Positions 22,083 to 32,021 are shown, counted from the stretch's first letter. The stretch is 49,696 nt of DNA from an uncultured Corynebacterium sp. (GCF_943914615.1 NZ_CALUCS010000017.1:1-49696), one strand, 5' to 3'. Numbers and translations: made by a program. Notes: generated by a model from the letters alone, not told the origin.

Positions 22083-24416
22083 TTAGAGTCGCGCGGCCAG
22101 CTCCACAGCCTGGCGGATGGCACGCTTGGCGTCCAGCTCCGCGGCGACATCCGCGCCGCCGATGATGTGGACGTTAGAGTTTTCGTCCTGCTCGTCGGCG
22201 CTCTTCTCGGCGCCCTCCGGGCGCACGGACTCCTGACCCGTGCACAGCACGACCGTGTCCACGTCGATGACTCGCGGTTCGCGGTTTTCTTTGGTTTCGC
22301 GTTCGATCTGCTCCAGCAGCTCCTGCTTCTCGGCACGGTCCAGCGTGCGGCCCTCGAAAGTGCCGGACTTGATCTGCTTGATCTTCTTCAGGGTGACCTT
22401 CGGGTCCTCCACCGGGACGGTGATGTGCAGGCCGTCGGAATCGATCTTCTCGTAGGTCACACCGACAATCTGCTCCGTGCCGCCCATGGCCACCGCCGCG
22501 CGGTGTACCCAGCCAGTCGTTTTGCCCAGCGTGCGGCCCATGCGAGTCGGCTTACGCTGCAGCATCACCACGCGGCGCTGCGGACGCTCAGGCTGCGGGG
22601 AAGAGAGGTTGCCGTGTATATCCGAGTCCTCAACCACGCCCCACTGGCTGTTCCAGGAGGTCAGGGACTGCGGCGCACCCTGGCGATCCTCCAACAGGAA
22701 CTCCGCAACGTCGTAGCCAATGCCGCCAGCGCCAATGACGGCTACGTATTCGCCAGGCGCCTTCTTTCCGGAGATCAGCTCGGCATAGGTGGCGACGGTC
22801 ACGCCGTCGATCTTGCCTTCCAGACCCTCGTTCACGCCTGGGAACTCCGGGATGCGGGGGCGCACGCCTGTGGCCACCACAACTTCCTCGAAGCCGTCGG
22901 CCTTAAGCTCCTCCGGGGTAACGGCCTTGCCGGTGGAGATGTTCACCTTCAGACCTTCCAGGCGGTTGACCACCGCGTACAGCGCCTGTACGAATTCCTC
23001 CTTGCCCGGCACGCGCATCGCCAAGTTGAACTGGCCGCCCAGGGTGTCGGCTGCTTCGAAGACGGTGACATCGTGGCCGCGCAGTGCCAGCGCCTCGGCG
23101 GCGAAGAGTCCGGCTACGCCACCGCCGATCACACCGACCTTCTTGGTGCCCTGTGCGGGCAGCAGTTCCAGCTCCGTTTCGTAGGCGGCGCGCGGGTTAA
23201 CCAGGCAGGTAGCCCGCTTGTTCTCAAAGGTGTGATCCAGGCAGGCCTGGTTGCAGGCGATGCAGTGGTTGATCTCGATGTTCAGGCCGCGTGCCGCGCG
23301 GTTGACGAACTCCGGGTCGGCCAGCAGCGGGCGAGCCATGGAGACCAGGTCGGCCTGCGGGGTGCCAGCGGGTTCGCCGTTGCCGCCGTCCCAGCTGCCG
23401 TCGAGGATGGACTCGGCAACCTCCGGGGTGTTGATGCGGTTGGAGGCCACCACGGGGATGTCCACGTGCTCGCGCACCTTCTGGGTCGCCCAGGCGAAGG
23501 CACCGCGGGGTACGGAGGTCACAATGGTCGGGATCTGCGCCTCGTGCCAGCCCACGCCGGAGCTCAGCAGGTCGGCGCCGGCCTCCTCGATCTTCTTGGC
23601 CAGCTGCAGGATTTCCTCCTGGCTCTGGCCGCCCTCGACCAGCTCCAGCACGGATATGCGGTAGTCGATAATGAAATCCTCCGGCACCTTTGCGCGGATG
23701 GCCTTCACGATCTCCACGGGGAAGCGCTGGCGGTTTTCCACCGAGCCTCCCCACTTGTCGGTGCGCTGATTCGTGCGCTCCGCCAGGAACTGGTTAATCA
23801 GGTAACCCTCGGAGCCCATCACCTGTACGCCGTCATAGCCTGCGTCAGCGGCGAGTGCGGCGGAGGTGGCGTAGGCGTCAATAAGCTTTTCAACCTCTTC
23901 GCCCGTGAGCTCGCGGGCGGGGAAGGGGCTGATCGGCGATTGCGAGGCGGAGGCGGACTCTGCCATCGGGTGGTAGCCATAGCGGCCGGCGTGGAGTAGT
24001 TGCAGCAGGATCTTCGCGCCGCCGGCGTGCACTGCGTCGGTGATCTCGCGGTGAGCCTCGGCGATCTCCGGGGTGTTAAACGGAGTTCCGTAGGGGGTCA
24101 GGTTGCCCTCTAGGACCGGTGGGTAACCGCCAGTGACCATCGCGGCCACGCCACCTTCGGCGCGGGCGGCGTAGAAGGCCGCGAGCTTTGGCACGTCCTC
24201 GATGGAATCCTCCAACCCGGTGTGCATGGAGCCCATGATCACGCGGTTGCGGAAGGTGGTCTTTCCTACCTGGATAGGGGAGAGGAGGGTGTTGTAGGCG
24301 GTGGCGGGATCCTCCACGGGGGTGGCAGTAAGGGCGGTGGCGCCCGGTGCCGTAGTCAGCGGCAGCAGGGTGCGGACGGAAGCGTCAGAGGAGTTGTTGG
24401 AAGGCTGGTTGGTCAT
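22083..24416 (-). CDS. fadH: 2,4-dienoyl-CoA reductase, FadH type
   Basis: 777 residues. FadH reduces 2,4-dienoyl-CoA with NADPH during breakdown of unsaturated fatty acids. Order of parts: old-yellow-enzyme TIM barrel (about 40-390, with MGSMHTGLED, LLQLLHAGRYGY, and NQFLAERTNQRTDKWGG), 4Fe-4S cysteines in CIACNQACLDHTFENKRATCLVNP, FAD site GVIGGGVAGLFAAEAL and NADPH site VAVIGAGGIGYDVAEFL. It is about 100 residues longer than the E. coli enzyme, partly through a Ser/Thr-rich N-terminus and a charged segment (about 675-720, KIKQIKSGTFEGRTLDRAEKQ) near the C-terminus. Divergent from gltB; a GlxR site sits between them. Confidence 0.92.
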   Translation of the reverse strand: MTNQPSNNSSDASVRTLLPLTTAPGATALTATPVEDPATAYNTLLSPIQVGKTTFRNRVIMGSMHTGLEDSIEDVPKLAAFYAARAEGGVAAMVTGGYPPVLEGNLTPYGTPFNTPEIAEAHREITDAVHAGGAKILLQLLHAGRYGYHPMAESASASQSPISPFPARELTGEEVEKLIDAYATSAALAADAGYDGVQVMGSEGYLINQFLAERTNQRTDKWGGSVENRQRFPVEIVKAIRAKVPEDFIIDYRISVLELVEGGQSQEEILQLAKKIEEAGADLLSSGVGWHEAQIPTIVTSVPRGAFAWATQKVREHVDIPVVASNRINTPEVAESILDGSWDGGNGEPAGTPQADLVSMARPLLADPEFVNRAARGLNIEINHCIACNQACLDHTFENKRATCLVNPRAAYETELELLPAQGTKKVGVIGGGVAGLFAAEALALRGHDVTVFEAADTLGGQFNLAMRVPGKEEFVQALYAVVNRLEGLKVNISTGKAVTPEELKADGFEEVVVATGVRPRIPEFPGVNEGLEGKIDGVTVATYAELISGKKAPGEYVAVIGAGGIGYDVAEFLLEDRQGAPQSLTSWNSQWGVVEDSDIHGNLSSPQPERPQRRVVMLQRKPTRMGRTLGKTTGWVHRAAVAMGGTEQIVGVTYEKIDSDGLHITVPVEDPKVTLKKIKQIKSGTFEGRTLDRAEKQELLEQIERETKENREPRVIDVDTVVLCTGQESVRPEGAEKSADEQDENSNVHIIGGADVAAELDAKRAIRQAVELAARL
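23873..23890 (-). repeat. Dispersed GACGCC motif, copy 10
   Basis: Plus strand AGGCGTCAATAAGCTTTT in fadH; in the gene's own direction it encodes KLIDAYAT. Confidence 0.55.
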
Positions 24417-24769
24417 GGGCGCAATTATTCCTAACTGCGCAAAAACTTGTGGGGCTTTCGAGGAAACCAAGATCATTCAGGCTGCCGCGCGTTAAAGTAT
24501 GTATCAAAATGTGAGTAATGTATGACGATCATTGCGGTTCAGTGTGACTTCGATCACACGCAAAGGAGAGGCTAGAAAGAGTAAGGCAAGCCTAATTTTG
24601 TCTGGTCGCACCGGCGGGTGCACTCTAGATAGCCCAAGACGAAATGGTGTGACCGGAACTACAGCTGTTTTCTGGTGGAGACTCACGTCACCACCAGATC
24701 TGCGAACCGATTGCAACTTTATTCGCATATGCAAATGCAGTACTTGTGACGAAAGTTAGGCCGTAAATC
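24417..24769. other. fadH-gltB divergent control region
   Basis: 353 bases without a gene. Besides the GlxR site it has an 8-bp hairpin TCTGGTGG / CCACCAGA (24671-24698) and a stretch GTAAGGCAAGCCTAA (24581-24595) that matches the DtxR consensus at about 14 of 19 positions, too weak to call. No AmtR box was recognised. Confidence 0.5.
24543..24558. promoter_or_regulatory. GlxR/CRP-type operator between fadH and gltB
   Basis: TGTGA-CTTCGA-TCACA, a perfect match to the known GlxR consensus TGTGA-N6-TCACA. It lies 127 bases from the fadH start and 212 from the gltB start, so it could act on either, linking carbon status (cAMP) to fatty-acid use or glutamate synthesis. Confidence 0.8.
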
Positions 24770-27700
24770 ATGAAAAACTACCCTGCACGCCAGGGTCTTT
24801 ACAACCCCCAGTTTGAGCATGATGCGTGTGGTGTCGCCTTCGTGGCTGACATGCACGGCCGCGCGACACGCGACATTGTGGACAAGGGTATTCAGGCCCT
24901 GGTGAACCTGGATCACCGTGGCGCAGCCGGAGCGGAGAAGAACACTGGCGATGGCGCCGGCATTCTTATCCAGGTCCCCGACCGCTTCTACCGGGAGGAG
25001 ATGGCCAAGCAGGACATCACCCTGCCGCCGGCCGGACAGTACGCCACCGGCATCGCCTTCTTGCCGAACTCCCGCATGGCCGCGCTCGACGCGGTGCGGG
25101 CCGTCGAGGCCATCGTGAAGGAAGAGGGTCTGAACCTCATCGGCTGGCGCGACGTGCCCGTCGACGATTCGAGCCTGGGCGCCATCGCACGTGACGCCGA
25201 GCCGCTGTTCCACCAGCTCTTTATCTCTGGTGTTGACGCCAACGGCTCCCCCCTCGAGGGGCTCGAGCTCGACCGTCGCGCCTTTTTCGTCCGCAAGCGT
25301 GCAGAACGTGAACTAGGTACCAAGGGCGCAGGCGAGGGGTCTGGTGGAGACACCGTATACTTCCCCTCCCTGTCCTCCCGGACCGTCGTCTACAAGGGCA
25401 TGCTGACCACCCCGCAGCTGCGGGAGTTCTACCTGGACCTGCAGGACGAGCGCATGGAGTCCGCGCTGGCCATCGTGCACTCGCGCTTCTCCACCAACAC
25501 CTTCCCATCCTGGCCGCTGGCCCACCCCTACCGCCTGGTTGCTCACAACGGTGAGATCAACACCGTCCGCGGCAACGAGAACTGGATGCGCGCCCGCGAA
25601 TCCCAGCTGCGCTCCGAGGTGCTGGGTGACCTGGATCGCGTACTGCCGATATGCGACCCGGAGGGTTCGGATACGGGCCGCTTCGACGAGGCCCTGGAGC
25701 TGCTGCACCTGGCCGGCCGCAGCCTGCCGCACGCCGTGCTGATGATGGTTCCGCAGGCGTGGGAACGCAACCCGCACATCGACCCGCAGGTCCGTGCGTT
25801 CTACGAGTACCACTCCAGCTTCATGGAGGCCTGGGACGGCCCGGCCGCCATCACCTTCACCGACGGCACCCTCATCGGCGCCACTCTGGACCGCAACGGC
25901 CTGCGCCCGGGACGCATCTGGATCACCAAGGACGGCCTCGTCGTCATGGCTTCCGAGGCCGGCGTGCTGGACATCCCAGACAGCGAGATCGTTAAGCGCA
26001 CCCGCGTGGAGCCAGGCAAGATGTTCCTGGTCGACACCTCCCGCGGTTGCGTGGTGGAGGACGAGGAGATCAAGCAGGCTCTGGCCGACCAGCCCTACCA
26101 GCAGTGGGTAGAGGAGAACCTGGTCCGCGAGTCCGACCTGCCGTCCGCCGAGCCGATCGACATGAACCACGAGCGCATCGTGCTGCGCCAGCGGGTCTTC
26201 GGCTACACCGAGGAAGACCTCGAGACCCTGCTGCGCCCCATGGCCGACAAGGGCGCCGAGGGCATCGGCTCGATGGGTACGGATACCCCGATCGCCGCCC
26301 TATCCGACCGCCCGCGCTTGCTGTACGACTTCTTCGCGCAGCGATTCGCGCAGGTGACCAACCCGCCGCTGGATAGCTACCGTGAGAAGATGGTCACCAG
26401 CATGTTCACCCAGCTGGGTGCGCAGGCGGATGTTCTTAACCCCGGTCCGGACGCCGCCCACCGTATCCACCTGGACAGCCCGATTCTGGGTAACCAGACG
26501 CTGGCCAACCTGGCGAGTGCGGCGGAGAACGCCGCGGCCGCCGGCTCCGACGTGGACTTGAGCGCCTTCAAGGCCGTGCGCATCCCGGGGCTGTACTCCG
26601 TCGCCCACGGCGGTAAGGGCCTGCGCGAGGCCATCAAGCGCATCCGTCGCCAGGTCACCGAGGCAATCGAGGACGGCGCGACCATCCTGATCCTCTCTGA
26701 CCGCGAGTCCGACGAGCGCTACGCCCCGATCCCGTCGCTGCTGCTGACCAGCGCCGTGCACCACCACATGGTGCAGGAGAAGACGCGCACCCGCGCATCG
26801 CTGGTGATCGAGTCTGGCGGAGCCCGCGAGGTGCACCACCTGGCCATGCTCATCAACTTCGGCGCGGATGCCATCAACCCGTACATGGCTCTCGAGACGG
26901 TTAATGAGATGGCCAACGACGGGCGAGTGGGCGTCACCGCAGAAGAGGCCGAGGAAAACTACATCAAGGCCGCGACCACCGGAATCCAGAAGGTCATGTC
27001 CAAGATGGGCATCGCGACGGTGGCGAGCTACCGCGGCTCCCAGCTGGCCGACGTGGTGGGCCTGCACCAGAGTCTGCTCGACGAGTACTTCGTCGGCGCC
27101 TTCAGCCCGATCTCCGGCATCGGCCTGGACGAGATCGCCGACGACGTGGCCAAGCGACACCGCGCGGCGTTCCTGCCCCGCCCCGAGGAGCAGGCGCACC
27201 GCGAGCTCGAGATCGGCGGCGAGTACAAGTGGCGCCGCGAGGGCGAATACCACCTGTTCAACCCCGAAACTGTCTTTAAGCTGCAGCACGCGACCCGCAC
27301 CGGCCAGTACCGCATCTTCAAGGAGTACACCGAGAAGGTCGACAAGCAGTCCGAGCGCCTGGCTACGCTGCGTGGCCTGTTCAAGTTCAAGTCCAACCGA
27401 CCGTCGATCCCGATCGAGGAGGTCGAGCCGGTCAGCGAGATCGTGAAGCGCTTCGCCACCGGCGCGATGTCCTACGGCTCGATCTCCGCCGAGGCGCACG
27501 AGACCCTGGCGATCGCCATGAACCGCCTGAAGGGCATGTCCAACTCCGGTGAGGGCGGCGAGGATCCGGCCCGCTTCGAGCCGGAGCCGAACGGCGACTG
27601 GAAGCGCTCCGCCATCAAGCAGGTGGCCTCCGGCCGCTTCGGCGTGACCAGCCACTACCTGAACAACTGCACGGACATCCAGATCAAGATGGCCCAGGGC

Positions 27701-29377
27701 GCGAAGCCGGGCGAGGGCGGCCAGCTGCCGCCGAGCAAGGTGTACCCCTGGATCGCCGAGGTGCGCGTGACCACTCCGGGCGTGGGCCTGATCTCCCCGC
27801 CACCGCACCACGACATCTACTCCATCGAGGACCTGGCGCAGCTTATCCATGACCTGAAGAACGCCAACCCGGATGCCCGCATCCACGTCAAGCTCGTCGC
27901 CGAGCAGGGCGTGGGCACGGTCGCCGCCGGTGTGTCCAAGGCACACGCGGACGTGGTGCTAATTTCCGGCCACGACGGTGGTACCGGTGCTTCCCCGCTG
28001 ACCTCGCTGAAGCACGCGGGTGGCCCGTGGGAGCTCGGCCTGGCCGAGACCCAGCAGACCCTGCTGATGAACGGCCTGCGCGACCGCATCACCGTGCAGT
28101 GTGACGGCCAGCTGAAGACCGGCCGCGACGTGATGGTGGCGGCCCTCCTGGGCGCCGAGGAGTTCGGCTTCGCGACCGCCCCGCTGGTGGTCTCCGGCTG
28201 CATCATGATGCGCGTCTGCCACCTGGATACCTGCCCGGTGGGCGTGGCAACCCAGAACCCGGAGCTGCGCAAGCGCTACACGGGCCAGGCGGAGCATGTG
28301 GTGAACTTCTTCAAGTTCATCGCCGAAGAGGTCCGCGAATACCTTGCCGAGCTGGGCTTCCGCACCCTGGAAGAGGCCGTGGGCCACTCCGAGTGCCTGA
28401 CCGGCGGCGAGATGGAAGTAGAGCACAAGACCGCGGGCAAGCTGGACCTGGCGCCCATCTTCGCTCAGCCGGACAGCCCCTTCATGCACCAGGACCTGCA
28501 CCGTACCAAGGAGCAGGACCACTCGCTGGACAAGGCGCTGGACAACCAGATCCGCAAGGATGCGCAAGACACGATCCGCCGCGCCGCTGCGGGCGAGGAC
28601 GTCTCGATCGACCTCAGCTACCCGATCACCAACGTCAACCGCACCGTCGGCACTATGACCGGTTCGCTGATCTCCCGCGTTGCCGGCCGCGACGGCCTGC
28701 CGCAGGACACTGTGAACCTACAGTTCACGGGATCCGCAGGTAACTCCTTCGGTGCGTTCGCCACCCACGGCATGACGCTTACCCTGAACGGTGACGCCAA
28801 CGACTACGTGGGCAAGGGTCTGTCTGGCGGCCGCATCGTCATCCGCCCGGCCGACAACCACGGGGCGGAGGATACGACCAGCGACGTCATCGCCGGCAAC
28901 GTGCTGGGCTTCGGTGGCGTACACGGCGAAATGTTCATCCGCGGCACCGCGGGCGAGCGCTTCTGCGTGCGTAACTCCGGCCTGACCGCTGTCGTCGAAG
29001 GCGTGGGCAACCACGGCTGTGAGTACATGACGGGTGGCCGCGTTATCGTCCTGGGCAAGATCGGCAACAACTTCGCAGCCGGCATGTCCGGCGGCATTGC
29101 CTACCTGGTGGATGACGGTAGTGGCGTCACCGACCGAATCAACACCGAGCTCGTCGAGATCGAAAAGATCACCGACGAGGAAGAACTGCGCTGGGTCGAG
29201 GAGACGATCCAGACCCACCGCGACCTGACCGGATCCACCGTGGAGGTAAACGCCGCGGATCTGATCAAGGTCATGCCCCGCGACTACGCGCGTGTGCTCA
29301 AGACGATCGCACGGGCCGAAGCCGAAGGCTTGGACAACGACGGCATCGCCGCCGCAATCATGGAGGAAGTGAAGTAA
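24770..29377 (+). CDS. gltB: Glutamate synthase large subunit
   Basis: 1535 residues, normal length. GltB takes the amide of glutamine and, with 2-oxoglutarate and electrons from GltD, makes two glutamates. The class II amidotransferase nucleophile is Cys20 (FEHDACGVAF), normally exposed by removing a short propeptide. The FMN synthase domain has GGEDPARF and GHDGGTGASPLTS; the 3Fe-4S cysteines are Cys1144, Cys1150 and Cys1155 (CIMMRVCHLDTC); the C-terminus is the GxGxG helix domain (GLSGGRIVI, GERFCVRNSG). The ATG at 24770 begins MKNYPARQGLYNP. gltD follows with no gap. The gene carries no copy of the dispersed motif. Confidence 0.97.
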   Translation: MKNYPARQGLYNPQFEHDACGVAFVADMHGRATRDIVDKGIQALVNLDHRGAAGAEKNTGDGAGILIQVPDRFYREEMAKQDITLPPAGQYATGIAFLPNSRMAALDAVRAVEAIVKEEGLNLIGWRDVPVDDSSLGAIARDAEPLFHQLFISGVDANGSPLEGLELDRRAFFVRKRAERELGTKGAGEGSGGDTVYFPSLSSRTVVYKGMLTTPQLREFYLDLQDERMESALAIVHSRFSTNTFPSWPLAHPYRLVAHNGEINTVRGNENWMRARESQLRSEVLGDLDRVLPICDPEGSDTGRFDEALELLHLAGRSLPHAVLMMVPQAWERNPHIDPQVRAFYEYHSSFMEAWDGPAAITFTDGTLIGATLDRNGLRPGRIWITKDGLVVMASEAGVLDIPDSEIVKRTRVEPGKMFLVDTSRGCVVEDEEIKQALADQPYQQWVEENLVRESDLPSAEPIDMNHERIVLRQRVFGYTEEDLETLLRPMADKGAEGIGSMGTDTPIAALSDRPRLLYDFFAQRFAQVTNPPLDSYREKMVTSMFTQLGAQADVLNPGPDAAHRIHLDSPILGNQTLANLASAAENAAAAGSDVDLSAFKAVRIPGLYSVAHGGKGLREAIKRIRRQVTEAIEDGATILILSDRESDERYAPIPSLLLTSAVHHHMVQEKTRTRASLVIESGGAREVHHLAMLINFGADAINPYMALETVNEMANDGRVGVTAEEAEENYIKAATTGIQKVMSKMGIATVASYRGSQLADVVGLHQSLLDEYFVGAFSPISGIGLDEIADDVAKRHRAAFLPRPEEQAHRELEIGGEYKWRREGEYHLFNPETVFKLQHATRTGQYRIFKEYTEKVDKQSERLATLRGLFKFKSNRPSIPIEEVEPVSEIVKRFATGAMSYGSISAEAHETLAIAMNRLKGMSNSGEGGEDPARFEPEPNGDWKRSAIKQVASGRFGVTSHYLNNCTDIQIKMAQGAKPGEGGQLPPSKVYPWIAEVRVTTPGVGLISPPPHHDIYSIEDLAQLIHDLKNANPDARIHVKLVAEQGVGTVAAGVSKAHADVVLISGHDGGTGASPLTSLKHAGGPWELGLAETQQTLLMNGLRDRITVQCDGQLKTGRDVMVAALLGAEEFGFATAPLVVSGCIMMRVCHLDTCPVGVATQNPELRKRYTGQAEHVVNFFKFIAEEVREYLAELGFRTLEEAVGHSECLTGGEMEVEHKTAGKLDLAPIFAQPDSPFMHQDLHRTKEQDHSLDKALDNQIRKDAQDTIRRAAAGEDVSIDLSYPITNVNRTVGTMTGSLISRVAGRDGLPQDTVNLQFTGSAGNSFGAFATHGMTLTLNGDANDYVGKGLSGGRIVIRPADNHGAEDTTSDVIAGNVLGFGGVHGEMFIRGTAGERFCVRNSGLTAVVEGVGNHGCEYMTGGRVIVLGKIGNNFAAGMSGGIAYLVDDGSGVTDRINTELVEIEKITDEEELRWVEETIQTHRDLTGSTVEVNAADLIKVMPRDYARVLKTIARAEAEGLDNDGIAAAIMEEVK

Positions 29378-30916
29378 ATGGCTGATCCACGCGGATTTCT
29401 GAAGCACCGCCGCGAGTCGGCGGCACACCGACCCGTCCCGCTGCGCCTGCTGGATTGGAACGAGGTCTACGAGGACTTCTCCGACGACAAGGTGCAGACC
29501 CAGGCCAGCCGTTGCATGGACTGCGGCATCCCGTTCTGCCACGATGGCTGCCCACTGGGCAACATCATCCCCGAGTGGAACGACCTGGTGCGCAAGGGCA
29601 ACTGGCGCGAGGCCTACGACCGCCTGCACGCCACCAACAACTTCCCGGAGTTCACCGGCCGCCTGTGCCCTGCGCCCTGCGAAGGCGCATGTGTGCTGGG
29701 TATCGGCGACGACCCGGTGAACATCAAGACCATCGAGTACACCATCGTTGAGCACGCTTGGAAGGAAGGCTGGGTCAAGCCGATCAAGCCGAGCTTCAAG
29801 ACCGGCCAGCGCGTGGCTGTCGTGGGCTCCGGCCCGGCCGGGCTGGCCGCCGCACAGCAGCTGACCCGCGCAGGACACGACGTCACCGTCTTCGAGCGCG
29901 CCGACCGCATCGGTGGCCTGATGCGCTACGGCGTGCCCGAGTACAAGATGGAAAAGAAGTGGATCGACCGCCGTCTGGAGCAGATGGAGGCCGAGGGCAC
30001 GAAGTTCGTCGTCAACACCTCGCCCACCGGCGAGCAGCTGAAGGAGTTCGACGGCGTGATCGTCGCCATCGGCTCCACCGTAGGCCGCGATCTGCCCGTC
30101 GTGGGCCGCGACCTGAAGGGTGTCTACCAGGCGATGGAGTACCTGCCGGAGGCCAACAAGGTCTGCGAGGGTGACCGCGAGGTATCCACCATCAACGCCA
30201 AGGGCAAGCGCGTGGTGATTATCGGCGGTGGCGATACCGGTACCGACTGCTTCGGCACCGCGCTGCGCCAGGGCGCCATCTCTGTGTCCCAGTTCGACAT
30301 CACCCCGAAGCCGCCGAAGACCCGTGGCGCATCTACCCCGTGGCCGACCTACCCGCGCATCTGGCGCGTGGCGTCCGCCCACGAGGAGGGCGAGTACCGC
30401 GTGACCGGCAACGAGTCTGCCGACGAGATCGCCGCCCTGGGCCTGGCCGAGCGCCAGCCGGGCGACGAGCTGGGCATCCGCCGTTACTCCATCAACACGG
30501 TGGAGATCACCGGCGACGGCGAGAAGGTCACCGGCCTGAAGGGCGCCGAGTGCCGCTTCGGCGAGAACGGCCTGGAGAACATCCCGGAGTCCGACTTCGA
30601 GATGGATGCCGACCTGGTGCTGCTGGCGATGGGCTTCGTCTCCGTCGAGGAGACCCCGGTGGTGCGGGACCTGGGCCTGCAGATCGGCGAGCGCGGCCGC
30701 CTGGAGCGCGACGATACCTTCCGCGCCCAGCCCACCAACGCCGAGTTCGCGGACATTCCGGTGTTCGTCGCCGGCGACGCGGGCCGTGGCCAGTCCTTGA
30801 TCGTGTGGGGAATCTCCGAGGGCCGTTCCGCCGCCGCGGAGCTGGACCGCGAGCTGATGGGCGAGACCGCCCTGCCGCGCCCGATCAACCCGACTGACGT
30901 GGCGATGCAGGCTTGA
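29378..30916 (+). CDS. gltD: Glutamate synthase small subunit
   Basis: 512 residues. GltD accepts electrons from NADPH through FAD and iron-sulfur centres and passes them to GltB. Seen: N-terminal cysteine clusters (CMDCGIPFCHDGCPLGN and LCPAPCEGACVLG), FAD site VVGSGPAGLAAAQQL, NADPH site VVIIGGGDTGTDC and the closing VFVAGDAGRGQSLIVWGISEGR. Its ATG directly follows the gltB stop, with GGAGG in the end of gltB as ribosome site. Its last bases overlap the start of the LysE-type gene. Confidence 0.97.
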   Translation: MADPRGFLKHRRESAAHRPVPLRLLDWNEVYEDFSDDKVQTQASRCMDCGIPFCHDGCPLGNIIPEWNDLVRKGNWREAYDRLHATNNFPEFTGRLCPAPCEGACVLGIGDDPVNIKTIEYTIVEHAWKEGWVKPIKPSFKTGQRVAVVGSGPAGLAAAQQLTRAGHDVTVFERADRIGGLMRYGVPEYKMEKKWIDRRLEQMEAEGTKFVVNTSPTGEQLKEFDGVIVAIGSTVGRDLPVVGRDLKGVYQAMEYLPEANKVCEGDREVSTINAKGKRVVIIGGGDTGTDCFGTALRQGAISVSQFDITPKPPKTRGASTPWPTYPRIWRVASAHEEGEYRVTGNESADEIAALGLAERQPGDELGIRRYSINTVEITGDGEKVTGLKGAECRFGENGLENIPESDFEMDADLVLLAMGFVSVEETPVVRDLGLQIGERGRLERDDTFRAQPTNAEFADIPVFVAGDAGRGQSLIVWGISEGRSAAAELDRELMGETALPRPINPTDVAMQA

Positions 30917-31608
30917 GCCTAGCCGCGTACCTAGGGCTGCTCGGTGCCTGGGTACTGGCAATTACGATGCCAGGCCCGGACACCGTGCAGCTCATTCGTT
31001 TGGGTGCCCGTTCGCGCCGCTCGGCGGTGTTCGCCGCGCTGGGAATCTGTACGGGCAATGTGTTGTGGCCGGTGGTCACGATGCTCGGCCTCGCCGCGTT
31101 GATCGCGACCTTCCCGTGGATCCTGACAGCGTTGTACCTGTTCGGCGGCTGTTTCCTGATCTACATGGGCCAAGGCGCGTTCCGCTCCGGGTACGCAGAT
31201 TGGCGCGCCCGGGCGGTCTTGCCCGCTGTTTCTATTAATGACGCCACCAGCACCTCAACGGCCGCAGATGGAGCGCAGGCTGCTGCGCGTGCACCGCTGG
31301 GGGACCTCGCTTCCTGGCGCCTGGGGCTTGCGACGAACCTTTCCAACCCGAAGGCTCTGCTGTTCTTCGGATCGGTGTTCGCACAGTTCATCCCGGTGGA
31401 CGTTTCCTTGCTGGATCGGTTGCTGGTGTTGCTACTGATGACCGTCGTGGGGGTGGCCTGGTTCTGTGGCTTTGCCCTGGCGGTGGCCGCGGGGGTGGAG
31501 AAAATCCAGCGGATCAACCCCTTTATCGAGATGGTGGCCGGGGTGCTGTTTGTCGTGCTGGGCGCCTTCCTGGCCTTCGAAGGCGTGCAGATGCTGGTGG
31601 GTAGCTAA
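30913..31608 (+). CDS. LysE/RhtB-type amino-acid exporter
   Basis: 231 residues, about six membrane helices. The start region ITMPGPDTVQLIRLGARSRRSAVFAALGICTGN is the family signature, and ATNLSNPKALLFFGSVFAQF the second hallmark. It starts at a TTG in a 4-base TTGA overlap with the gltD stop, so its translation is coupled to glutamate synthase. The loop between helices 3 and 4 (about 104-130) is long, polar and contains a dispersed motif copy (SINDATS). The substrate is unknown; neighbours suggest glutamate or a glutamate-derived amino acid. Confidence 0.85.
   Translation: MSLAAYLGLLGAWVLAITMPGPDTVQLIRLGARSRRSAVFAALGICTGNVLWPVVTMLGLAALIATFPWILTALYLFGGCFLIYMGQGAFRSGYADWRARAVLPAVSINDATSTSTAADGAQAAARAPLGDLASWRLGLATNLSNPKALLFFGSVFAQFIPVDVSLLDRLLVLLLMTVVGVAWFCGFALAVAAGVEKIQRINPFIEMVAGVLFVVLGAFLAFEGVQMLVGS
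31228..31250 (+). repeat. Dispersed GACGCC motif, copy 11
   Basis: Reads GTTTCTATTAATGACGCCACC plus CAG in the cytoplasmic loop of the LysE-type exporter; a strong, full-length copy. Confidence 0.65.
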
Positions 31609-31628
31609 AGCCCGCTAGACTGAGGCCC

Positions 31629-32021
31629 ATGGAGTTTCCAGAGGTCAGCATTCGCGATTCCGAAATCAAGCTGGGGCAGTTCATCAAACTGGCGAACCTG
31701 GTGGAGACCGGCGGGGAGGCCAAGGAGGCCATCGCCGCCGGGGTTGTGCAGGTCAACGGCGCGGTGGATACCCGCCGCGGCAAGGCGCTGCGCCCGGGCG
31801 ACGAGGTGACCCTGGTGGATGCGGACACCGGCGACGTGCTGGCAGGAGCCACGGTGGCTGGCGCGAGTGGCGCGGCGGGCGCTGAAGGTGATGCGAATGG
31901 CGCGGAATCTGACGATGACCTCGGGGAATACTTCGACGAGTCCACCGCGGACGATGACTTCGATCCGGAAAAGTGGCGCAACGTCAGCCTGGAAGATGTC
32001 CGCGAGGATAATGCGATCTAG
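31629..32021 (+). CDS. S4 RNA-binding domain protein
   Basis: 130 residues. The first ~65 form an S4 domain of the YbcJ/YaaA type: IKLGQFIKLANLVETGGEAKEAIAAGVVQVNGAVDTRRGKALRPGDEV. The remainder is an acidic tail (Gly/Ala then ESDDDLGEYFDESTADDD) absent from the shortest family members. It likely binds structured RNA, perhaps rRNA; role not established. It begins 20 bases after the exporter gene and may be transcribed with it. Confidence 0.8.
   Translation: MEFPEVSIRDSEIKLGQFIKLANLVETGGEAKEAIAAGVVQVNGAVDTRRGKALRPGDEVTLVDADTGDVLAGATVAGASGAAGAEGDANGAESDDDLGEYFDESTADDDFDPEKWRNVSLEDVREDNAI

Noticed and set aside
24576..24600. DtxR-like box upstream of gltB
   Set aside because: About 14 of 19 consensus positions with the key outer half disrupted; reported only as a remark.
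26300..27946. Long open frame antisense to gltB (548 codons) and others antisense to gltD and fadH
   Set aside because: Composition follows the GC-rich third positions of the sense gene; no domains, no ribosome sites, low-complexity Leu/Val/Asp content.
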